Shown here: piece by piece, positions 24,722 to 31,169 of the stretch
Position numbering within the stretch: the stretch's first letter is position 1
Layout: each line of letters opens with the position of its first letter
Program-made: the position numbers and the translations under genes
Assembly (NCBI GenBank): GCA_964423095.1
Contig: CAYRDI010000023.1
Location: forward strand, 1-31,169
DNA from: Micavibrio_A sp964423095
GTDB taxonomy: Bacteria > Pseudomonadota > Alphaproteobacteria > Micavibrionales > Micavibrionaceae
Direction of reading: 5' to 3'
Length of the DNA stretch: 31,169 bases
The notes under the pieces: model-generated
Database searches by the model: none
Told to the model about the DNA's origin: nothing
The model's input: only the letters and a program-made list of their open reading frames with translations

Positions 24722-26743
24722 TTAAATATCGATGTCCTGCACGAATTCGGCATTTTCCTGAATGAACTGAAACCGCGCATCCGCGTTTTTTCCCATCAGG
24801 CGATCGACGAGATCGTCTATTTCCGAAGGTTGCGCCTTGGCGCCCTTTTGCCCATCCATTTCTTCGGTGATGCCGAGCGCGGCCATAGCATCCGGGATGG
24901 TGACGCGGAGCAGGGTGCGGCTATCCGGCGACATGGTTGTTTCTTTTAATTGTGCCGCCGGCATTTCGCCCAAACCTTTAAAGCGGGAAATATCGACCTT
25001 CTTTTTATCCTTGAAGGTCGTCTTCATCAATTCTTCCTTGTGTGCATCATCGCGCGCATATTCGGAAACCGTGCCGGCGGTGAGGCGATAGAGCGGGGGT
25101 TGCGCCAGATAAAGGTGGCCCTTTTCGATCATGCCGCGCATTTGCGTATAGAAGAAAGTGACGAGCAGTGAGGCGATGTGCGCGCCGTCCACGTCGGCAT
25201 CGGTCATGATGACAACGCGTTCATAGCGGAGCTTGGACACATCGAAATCTTTTCCCACCCCGCAACCAAGCGCGAGGATCAAATCCTGAATTTCCTGATT
25301 TTGCCGGATTTTGTCGGCCGTGGCCGAAACCACGTTCAGGATTTTTCCGCGCAAGGGCAGAACGGCTTGCGTTTCCCGGTTGCGGGCCTGTTTGGCGGAA
25401 CCACCGGCCGAGTCCCCCTCAACCAGAAACAGTTCCGTGTCTTCGGCATCGGTGCGCGAACAATCGGCGAGTTTGCCGGGGAGGCGCAATTTGCGGGTTG
25501 CGCTTTTCCGGGCCATTTCCTTGTCCGATTTCCGGCGCATCCGTTCTTCGGCGCGATCGATTATGCTTTCGAGGAGCATTTTCGAGGCGTTCGGATCGGC
25601 GGTGAGCCAGTGATCAAAATAATCCTTGATGGCGGAATCCACCCATTTGGCGGCTTCGTTGGAGACGAGCTTTTCCTTCGTCTGCCCCTGAAATTGCGGG
25701 TCACGGATAAACACTGACAGAAGGATCGCCGCGCCGTTCATCACGTCATCGGAGGTGATCTGGTCCGCCTTTTTGTTGCCGACCAGCCCGCCATAGCCTT
25801 TGATCCCGCGGGTCAAGGCCGTGCGCAGGCCCTGTTCGTGGGTGCCGCCAAGCGGCGTGGGGATGGTGTTACAATAGGAATGATTCAAAGGTTCGCCGTC
25901 TTCGGGCCAGGCGATGGCAAATTCCACGCGTCCGGCTTTTTCAGGCAGGGGCAACTGACCCGCGAAAAACTTGTCGGTGATGACGGCGCGATCCTGAAGT
26001 GACGCTTTAAGAAAATCAGACAACCCATTGGGAAAATGTAAAACATCCTGTTCTGGAATATTTGCATCTTTGAGCAGGGACGGGTCACAGGACCAGCGGA
26101 TTTCAACGCCACGGAACAGATACGCCTTTGACCGGGCCATTTGATACAGCCACGATGGTTTGAATTTCAGTTTGTTTCCAAATATTTCCGGGTCGGCCTT
26201 AAAGCTGACCGAGGTGCCGCGCTTGTTTTGCACCTTGCCCAGATTTTCGAGCTTGCTGGTTGGAAGCCCGCGGGCGAAGGATTGTTTGTAATGTTGTTTG
26301 TCGCGGAAGACTTCCACCGTCATCCATTCCGAAAGGGCATTGACGACGGACGATCCAACCCCGTGCAGACCGCCGGAGGTTTCATAGGCTTTTCCAGAGA
26401 ATTTTCCACCGGAGTGAAGGGTTGTAAAAATGACTTCCAGCGCGGATTTTTTGGGAAATTTGGGATGGTTGTCCACAGGGATCCCGCGTCCATTGTCGAT
26501 CACCGTGACCGACCCGTCGGCGTTCATTATCAGGTCAATATGGTCCGCGTGGCCCGCGACCGCTTCATCCATCGAGTTGTCGAGAATTTCGCCGACCAGG
26601 TGGTGGAGGGCGCGTTCGTCCGTCCCGCCAATATACATGCCGGGCCGTTTACGGACGGGTTCCAGACCTTCGAGCACCTCAATGTCCGCGGCCCCGTAGG
26701 TCGCGTTCTTTGCTGTGTTGCCCTCGCCAAACAAATCCGCCAT
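24722..26743 (-). CDS. parE: DNA topoisomerase IV subunit B
   Basis: ParE is the ATPase subunit of topoisomerase IV, which decatenates daughter chromosomes with ParC. The 673-residue protein has the GHKL ATPase motifs EILDNSMDEA (catalytic Glu52, Asn56), IDNGRGIPV and GGLHGVGSSVVNALS. The TOPRIM motifs LFLVEGDSAGGSAKQARNR and MTDADVDGAHIASLL are also present. The length and the KVQNKRGTSVSFKADPEIF segment favour ParE over GyrB, which is usually longer. GyrB remains a remote alternative until the rest of the genome is seen. It is divergent from the thioesterase gene. Confidence 0.93.
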   Translation of the reverse strand: MADLFGEGNTAKNATYGAADIEVLEGLEPVRKRPGMYIGGTDERALHHLVGEILDNSMDEAVAGHADHIDLIMNADGSVTVIDNGRGIPVDNHPKFPKKSALEVIFTTLHSGGKFSGKAYETSGGLHGVGSSVVNALSEWMTVEVFRDKQHYKQSFARGLPTSKLENLGKVQNKRGTSVSFKADPEIFGNKLKFKPSWLYQMARSKAYLFRGVEIRWSCDPSLLKDANIPEQDVLHFPNGLSDFLKASLQDRAVITDKFFAGQLPLPEKAGRVEFAIAWPEDGEPLNHSYCNTIPTPLGGTHEQGLRTALTRGIKGYGGLVGNKKADQITSDDVMNGAAILLSVFIRDPQFQGQTKEKLVSNEAAKWVDSAIKDYFDHWLTADPNASKMLLESIIDRAEERMRRKSDKEMARKSATRKLRLPGKLADCSRTDAEDTELFLVEGDSAGGSAKQARNRETQAVLPLRGKILNVVSATADKIRQNQEIQDLILALGCGVGKDFDVSKLRYERVVIMTDADVDGAHIASLLVTFFYTQMRGMIEKGHLYLAQPPLYRLTAGTVSEYARDDAHKEELMKTTFKDKKKVDISRFKGLGEMPAAQLKETTMSPDSRTLLRVTIPDAMAALGITEEMDGQKGAKAQPSEIDDLVDRLMGKNADARFQFIQENAEFVQDIDI

Positions 26744-26830
26744 GATATTTACACCTGTTCTGCTACGTAATTGCCCCTATCAATAGACAATTTGTCCCGT
26801 TTTGTAAAACCCCGAAAGACCGAGACCAAC

Positions 26831-27250
26831 ATGGAAGATCAAGAAACCGAGCCGGCGTTGCCCGCAGAACTGCAAGGCCGCATACCCACGTTAAAGGTTA
26901 TTCCGATGTTGCCGGATTCAAACCCGAACGGGGATATTTTTGGGGGGTGGATTTTATCGCAAATGGATCTGGCAGGGGCCAGCCGCGCCTATCAGTATGT
27001 CGGCGGGCGGATTGTGACGGTGGGGCTGGAGGCCATGTCCTTTCACAAGCCCGTATTTCTGGGCGATCAGGTCAGTTTTTACACCAAAGTTTCCAAAGTG
27101 GGCCGGACATCCGTTACAATACATGTAGAGAGCTGGGCATTGAGGCATACATACGGTCGCGACGTTAAATATATAAAAGTAACGGAAGGATTTTATACGT
27201 ATGTCCATATCGACGAAAACCGCCAACCCGCAAAGATCAATCATGCGTAA
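26831..27250 (+). CDS. YciA-like acyl-CoA thioesterase
   Basis: This 139-residue hotdog-fold protein matches the YciA group, which hydrolyses a broad range of acyl-CoA esters in the cytoplasm. The signature SNPNGDIFGGWILSQMDLAGA contains the conserved Asn, Asp and Gly of the active site. SFHKPVFLGDQVSFYTKVSKVGRTSV is also typical. I choose the ATG at 26831; the in-frame TTG at 26771 lies in the short divergent region with parE and lacks a ribosome binding site. Its last 8 bases overlap the following gene. Confidence 0.92.
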   Translation: MEDQETEPALPAELQGRIPTLKVIPMLPDSNPNGDIFGGWILSQMDLAGASRAYQYVGGRIVTVGLEAMSFHKPVFLGDQVSFYTKVSKVGRTSVTIHVESWALRHTYGRDVKYIKVTEGFYTYVHIDENRQPAKINHA

Positions 27251-28442
27251 TGTGACCCTGTGGTTTCTGGCGGTGTGTTTTTCCCTGTGTGCCATTCCGG
27301 TGGCGGCGTTCGCGGTGGATTTAAAATCCGTTCCGCGCGTTCCGGTTTATCAAGATCAATGGAACAAAAAATTTGCGTATGAAACAAAAAAGACGGTCAA
27401 TGACAAACCGTATGGCGATGAGTTGCTCACTTACCAAATCAACCTGCCTGCGGGATGGACGGACGATGCGGGCCGGAAAGATGTGGGAAGCCTTCTTTTA
27501 AGCGGCGACGATCTGAGCACAAGCGTGCTGGCAATTCTTGCCCGATATGTGTCGCCCGCCGTCAATCTTCAGAGAAGCAATATCGTGATCGAAGGGCAGA
27601 GGCTGACCTATGAAATCAGTGCCGAGAGCTGGTTCGTAAACTTCGCCCTATCGAACGGGTTTACCCTGACCGCCCTGACGGTGCAAACGCCCCGTTCGCT
27701 GGACGCGCTGTATGTTGAGGTGGAAAAAGACAGAACCTTTGTCGTCTATGCGCGTGTTATCATTAACGGTAGCGATCTTGTCCTGATAAGGTACTATTTG
27801 CCGCAGGAAAATTTCGAGACGGAAAAAGTAACGCAAGCACAGATCATGGCGTCTTTCCGCCTGCTCAAATCCAGCGACGCACCGATAGAGCCGCAGGAGA
27901 CGTACGGATTTCTTGATCAATCCTATTTCAATTATCCAAAATCGTGGGAATTAAAGGAAAAATCCATTTTTTCCGTGGAACGTATGAGTGCGACGTTGCT
28001 TCAGGCCCGCAAGGAAAACAAGCAATCCTATCTGGAAGGGCGTATCCGTGTCGAAGCGGTTTCAAAATTGCTGAAAACCGACATGGCCAAGGAGATCGCG
28101 CGTTTTCGAAACGATCTCAAGATCAACAGTTACAAGCTGGGCGCCCTGATTGAAACAGTTGATTACAAATACGATTCATCCATGAAATACGGTAAAACCC
28201 AGATCTATGCCCTGGAACCCGAAGATAAAATCAATATGCAGCCGTACGAATTGTTGGTAGCGGCCATGGAGGGGGACGATTATTATTACATCGTCAGTCT
28301 GATTACGCCATCGCGTGCGCAAGAATATTTTACATGGGCGCGGAATACGGAGACGGTGCGTGTGGTGATCGAAAGCCTGCGCCGGTATGACATGCCAAAG
28401 ATCGATCCCAACGATCCGTATTACGATTATCTGAAAGAATAG
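27243..28442 (+). CDS. Exported protein of unknown function
   Basis: I do not recognise this 399-residue protein. It has a good signal peptide (about 1-24, cleavage after AFA), so the mature protein is probably periplasmic. The rest alternates strands and helices, rich in Tyr, Lys and Glu. Two related halves may exist: the LPAGWTDDAG region (about 65-190) and the YPKSWELKEKS region (about 225-370) both look like the start of a PsbP/DUF1795-like fold, but this is weak. The ATG at 27243 lies inside the end of the thioesterase gene, pointing to coupled translation. An in-frame ATG at 27201 would bury the signal peptide. Confidence 0.75.
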   Translation: MRNVTLWFLAVCFSLCAIPVAAFAVDLKSVPRVPVYQDQWNKKFAYETKKTVNDKPYGDELLTYQINLPAGWTDDAGRKDVGSLLLSGDDLSTSVLAILARYVSPAVNLQRSNIVIEGQRLTYEISAESWFVNFALSNGFTLTALTVQTPRSLDALYVEVEKDRTFVVYARVIINGSDLVLIRYYLPQENFETEKVTQAQIMASFRLLKSSDAPIEPQETYGFLDQSYFNYPKSWELKEKSIFSVERMSATLLQARKENKQSYLEGRIRVEAVSKLLKTDMAKEIARFRNDLKINSYKLGALIETVDYKYDSSMKYGKTQIYALEPEDKINMQPYELLVAAMEGDDYYYIVSLITPSRAQEYFTWARNTETVRVVIESLRRYDMPKIDPNDPYYDYLKE

Positions 28443-28452
28443 CGACACAATA

Positions 28453-28479
28453 AAAAACCCGCCGTGATGGCGGGTTTTT
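28453..28479. terminator. Bidirectional intrinsic terminator
   Basis: AAAAACCCGCC (28453-28463) pairs perfectly with GGCGGGTTTTT (28469-28479) over a 5-nt loop. It lies between two convergent genes and has A- and T-runs suitable for ending transcription from both sides. Confidence 0.92.
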
Positions 28480-28500
28480 CCTGATCTTTCCGCGGCCTTT

Positions 28501-29937
28501 TTATGCCGAGTAGTACATCATGTATTCGATCGGGTGCGGCATGGTTTCATACGCATCGATTTCTTCCATTTTCAGGTCGATGTAGGATTCGATCGTATCT
28601 TTGGTAAACACATCGCCCTTGGTCAGGAAGTCGTGGTCGGCTTTCAGGGCGTTGACCGCTTCACGCAACGATCCGCAGACGGTCGGAACCTTCGCCAGTT
28701 CGTCGGCCGGAAGTTCGTAGAGGTTTGCATCCATGGCTTTGCCCGGATCGATCTTGTTTTGAACACCATCCAGACCCGCCATCAACATCGCGGCAAAGGC
28801 GAGGTAGGGGTTTGCGGTCGGATCGGGGAAGCGGACTTCCACACGTTTGGCCTTGGGCGAGTTGCCGAAGGGAATCCGGCAGGAGGCGGAACGGTTGCGG
28901 GCGGAATAGGCCAGAAGAACCGGGGCTTCATAGCCCGGCACCAGGCGTTTGTAAGAGTTTGTGGACGGGTTTGTAAACGCGTTCAGGGCCTTTGCATGTT
29001 TGATGATCCCGCCGATGTAATGCAGGGCGGTATCGGAAAGACCCGCATATTTATCACCGGCGAACATGGGTTTGCCACCGCTCCACAACGATTGGTGGAC
29101 GTGCATACCGGAACCGTTGTCGCCATGCATGGGTTTTGGCATGAAGGTTGCCGTTTTGCCATAGATGTGTGCGACGTTGTGAACGGCGTATTTGTAAAGT
29201 TGCATGTTGTCCGCGCAATCGACGAGCGTGGAAAAACGGATGCCGAGCTCGCATTGCGAGGTGGCCACTTCGTGGTGGTGTTTTTCCACCGGAACACCCA
29301 GAGAGGCCAGCACGGTGACCATTTCCGCACGTAGGTCGGAAGAAGAATCCACCGGGCTTTCGGGGAAATAGCCGCCCTTTACCCGCGGACGGTGGCCGGT
29401 GTTGCCTTCTTCATAGGTGCGGCCCGTGTTTTGCGGCCCTTCGATCGAATCCACTTCAAAGGAAACCTTGTGCATTTTGACATCGAATTTTACATCGTCG
29501 AAGACGAAGAATTCGGCCTCTGGCCCGAAAGAGGCCATATCCGCAATGCCGGTCTTTTTAAGGTATTCTTCGGCGCGTTGCGCGATCGTGCGCGGACAAC
29601 GTGCGTACCCATCTCCGGAGATTGGTTCGAAGACGGTGCAGAAAACCTTCAGCGTCGGTTGTGCTGCAAACGGATCAAGGAAGCATTTCGACCAGTCGGG
29701 GACAAGGCACATATCGGATTCGTTGATCGCCTTCCAGCCGGCGATCGACGAGCCATCGATCATGATCCCGTTTTTAAACATGTCTTCGTCCAGCGTGCAG
29801 ATATGCTGGTCCGTGTGCTGGAGTTTGCCGCGGGGGTCCGTGAATTCAAACCCGACATATTGAATGTCGTTTTCGTCGGCGAATTTTTTGAATTCGGAAT
29901 AGCTCTTGAACTTAATGACAGTTTCGGACGTCGGCAT
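28501..29937 (-). CDS. glnA: Glutamine synthetase type I
   Basis: GlnA makes glutamine from glutamate, ammonia and ATP and is the main entry of nitrogen. The 478-residue protein has FTDPRGKLQHTDQH, the substrate motif NIMIDGSS-like GIMIDGSSIAGW, the FGPEAEFFVFDD metal-binding segment, MPKPMHGDNGSGMHVHQS and RNRSASCRIP. Tyr407 in NLYELP lies 71 residues from the C-terminus, as the adenylylated Tyr397 does in enterobacteria, so control by GlnE is likely. AAGGAAG lies about 7 nt before the ATG. A GGGGC-TAT-GCCCC hairpin (29975-29987) is in the leader. No glnB is adjacent, and I found no sigma-54 site. Confidence 0.97.
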   Translation of the reverse strand: MPTSETVIKFKSYSEFKKFADENDIQYVGFEFTDPRGKLQHTDQHICTLDEDMFKNGIMIDGSSIAGWKAINESDMCLVPDWSKCFLDPFAAQPTLKVFCTVFEPISGDGYARCPRTIAQRAEEYLKKTGIADMASFGPEAEFFVFDDVKFDVKMHKVSFEVDSIEGPQNTGRTYEEGNTGHRPRVKGGYFPESPVDSSSDLRAEMVTVLASLGVPVEKHHHEVATSQCELGIRFSTLVDCADNMQLYKYAVHNVAHIYGKTATFMPKPMHGDNGSGMHVHQSLWSGGKPMFAGDKYAGLSDTALHYIGGIIKHAKALNAFTNPSTNSYKRLVPGYEAPVLLAYSARNRSASCRIPFGNSPKAKRVEVRFPDPTANPYLAFAAMLMAGLDGVQNKIDPGKAMDANLYELPADELAKVPTVCGSLREAVNALKADHDFLTKGDVFTKDTIESYIDLKMEEIDAYETMPHPIEYMMYYSA

Positions 29938-30073
29938 AGAATCTTCCTTAAAGAGTGTTATACGAAAAATGAATGGGGCTATGCCCCGGCTGCATAGCTT
30001 GTTAGCACATGCAGCGCGGCGCAGTCTAGAGGATTCGCGGGTTTTACGGCAAAAATTCGCATCGCAAAATCCC

Positions 30074-30102
30074 TTGACCGCAGGGGCTTGAAACCGTTAC
30101 AT
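30074..30102 (+). promoter_or_regulatory. Candidate tRNA-His promoter
   Basis: TTGACC (30074-30079) is a good -35 box; 17 bp further, TTACAT (30097-30102) is a weak -10. A GC-rich segment then lies before the tRNA, as in growth-rate-controlled promoters. Confidence 0.4.
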
Positions 30103-30116
30103 AAAGCCCGTTGCGT

Positions 30117-30193
30117 GGCGGACGTAGCTCAGTTGGTAGAGCCCCTGGTTGTGGTCCAGGTTGTCGCGGGTTCGAGCCCCGTCGTTCGCCCCA
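30117..30193 (+). tRNA. tRNA-His (anticodon GTG)
   Basis: The acceptor stem GCGGACG (30118-30124) pairs with CGTTCGC (30183-30189). The extra G at 30117 pairs with the C discriminator (30190), the identity mark of tRNA-His. The anticodon GTG is at 30151-30153. CCA is encoded (30191-30193). Confidence 0.96.
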
Positions 30194-30226
30194 TTTTTAC
30201 ATTGATCGGGGGCTGATCCTTTGCCC

Positions 30227-31033
30227 ATGTTGAACAATCCATCCTTATGGTTACCGGCGTTTTTTCGCCCACAAGCGGACACGCACAAATATGACCGCGG
30301 GTGCGCCGTGATCTTTGGCGGCGAAGCCATGACCGGCGCAGCCCGTCTGGCCGCCTGTGCCTGTGCGCGGGTTGGGGCCGGTGTGACCATTGTGGTGGCG
30401 CCAACCAAAGAGGCGGGGATGATTTACCGGTCCGCGTTGCCCGGCCATATCATCGTTGAGGATTTGAAGCGGGTGGAGGATCATCTGGCCGATCCGCGCC
30501 GGAAGGCCGCCTTGATTGGTCCCGGCGGTGGCGATGTCAAAAAACGCGTTTTGGCGATTTTGAAGGACAAGACGCCCTGCGTTTTGGACGCCGATGCCTT
30601 AACCGTGTTCGAAGGCGATGCGCAGACCCTGCTGGATCATTTGCACCCATCTTGCGTTCTGACGCCACACGAGGGGGAGTTCAAGCGGCTGTTTCCAACG
30701 ATTCATAGTACGATGACCGGCAAGGCGGAGGCCGCCGCCGCCAAGGCGGGTTGTACGGTTTTGGTCAAGGGGCATGATTCCGCCATCGCTTGTGGGGGCG
30801 AAGAAACGCTGACCCATGAAGACCTGCCCGCGCCATATTTGGCCACGGCGGGGAGCGGGGATGTTCTGGCCGGTATGATCGCGGGATTAATGGCGCAGGG
30901 CATGAGCCCTTATCTTGCCGCGGCCGCGGCCGTTTATATGCACCGGATGGCGGGCCGGATGTTCGGCCCCGGCCTTGTCGCCAGTGATCTGCCCGATATG
31001 ATCCCTTATGTGTTCAAGGAACTGGGCGTTTGA
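30227..31033 (+). CDS. nnrD: ADP-dependent NAD(P)HX dehydratase
   Basis: This 268-residue enzyme repairs hydrated NADH and NADPH, using ADP or ATP. It has the ribokinase-like carbohydrate kinase fold of the YjeF C-terminal domain: YDRGCAVIFGGEAMTGAARLAACACARVGAG near the N-terminus, LDADALTVF, LTPHEGEFKRLFP and LATAGSGDVLAGMIAGLMAQGM. Only the dehydratase part is present; the epimerase domain fused to it in many bacteria is missing and must be encoded elsewhere or absent. I choose the ATG at 30227 over the TTG at 30221. It starts 33 bp after tRNA-His. Confidence 0.93.
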   Translation: MLNNPSLWLPAFFRPQADTHKYDRGCAVIFGGEAMTGAARLAACACARVGAGVTIVVAPTKEAGMIYRSALPGHIIVEDLKRVEDHLADPRRKAALIGPGGGDVKKRVLAILKDKTPCVLDADALTVFEGDAQTLLDHLHPSCVLTPHEGEFKRLFPTIHSTMTGKAEAAAAKAGCTVLVKGHDSAIACGGEETLTHEDLPAPYLATAGSGDVLAGMIAGLMAQGMSPYLAAAAAVYMHRMAGRMFGPGLVASDLPDMIPYVFKELGV

Positions 31034-31047
31034 TGGCTAGAAACCCC

Positions 31048-31076
31048 TTGGCTTTGCTTGGGTTTTGCTTTAGAAC
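31048..31076 (+). promoter_or_regulatory. Candidate tRNA-Leu promoter
   Basis: TTGGCT (31048-31053) and TAGAAC (31071-31076) are separated by 17 bp, followed by a GC-rich stretch and then the tRNA at 31092. Confidence 0.45.
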
Positions 31077-31091
31077 GGCCCCTTGGATTGC

Positions 31092-31169
31092 GCGGGTGTG
31101 GCGAAATTGGCAGACGCACCAGATTTAGGTTCTGGCGGGGCAACCCGTGGGGGTTCAAGTCCCTCCACC
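31092..31169 (+). tRNA. tRNA-Leu (anticodon TAG), cut by window end
   Basis: GCGGGTG begins the acceptor stem at 31092. The anticodon stem is 31119-31123 with 31131-31135, and the anticodon TAG is at 31126-31128. A long variable arm typical of tRNA-Leu follows (GGGGCAACCCGT region), then the T-arm. The sequence ends inside the 3' acceptor strand. Confidence 0.93.

Noticed and set aside
28534..29334. Long antisense reading frame (266 codons) within glnA
   Set aside because: It is the mirror of a well-conserved GC-biased gene and its translation resembles no protein; long antisense frames are expected there.
29938..30110. Sigma-54/NtrC promoter for glnA
   Set aside because: I searched the minus strand for a GG-N10-GC element with proper flanks and saw nothing convincing.

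Overview
The window looks like chromosomal DNA of an alphaproteobacterium with medium-high GC. The main reasons are the gene run hom-glpX-recJ, an ECF sigma factor paired with an NrsF-type anti-sigma protein, a class I PHA synthase, and a type I glutamine synthetase next to an NAD(P)HX dehydratase. A Micavibrio-like lineage is possible, but that is only an impression. No insertion sequence, prophage, CRISPR array or plasmid gene is visible.

Layout. Positions 1-346 are a very AT-rich, gene-free stretch with long-range complementary segments, leading into tRNA-Pro(GGG). Then come a small unknown gene and a membrane acyltransferase (minus strand), a CorC/HlyC-type membrane protein, the rplM-rpsI ribosomal operon, an unknown 186-residue protein, an aldo/keto reductase and a gamma-carbonic-anhydrase-like protein. 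Next are an unknown protein and phaC (minus strand). An OmpA-like lipoprotein is followed closely by hom, glpX and recJ.

The most interesting part is 14.8-18.9 kb. A minus-strand operon encodes an ECF sigma factor, its NrsF-type anti-sigma membrane protein and a DipZ-like thiol-disulfide protein. Divergent from it is an exported thioredoxin-fold protein with a Met-rich octapeptide repeat. A Cys/His-rich membrane protein lies just beyond. Three sites of the form TGTAAC(C/T)-N16-CG(T)AAA stand before the sigma gene, before dipZ and before the exported thioredoxin. All three have exactly 16 bp between the boxes. Together these suggest an autoregulated envelope response to metal or thiol stress, probably copper-like, that rebuilds periplasmic thiol chemistry. 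The regulatory wiring is read from sequence. The inducing signal is inference.

From 18.9 kb on there are a DEAD-box RNA helicase, lptD (apparently with an ATT start codon), an unknown coiled-coil membrane protein, an AsmA/YdbH-like anchored protein, parE, a YciA-like thioesterase overlapping an exported unknown protein, glnA, tRNA-His(GTG), an NAD(P)HX dehydratase and a tRNA-Leu(TAG) cut by the window end. Most genes are housekeeping. Short convergent gaps and several bidirectional hairpin terminators show a compact genome.
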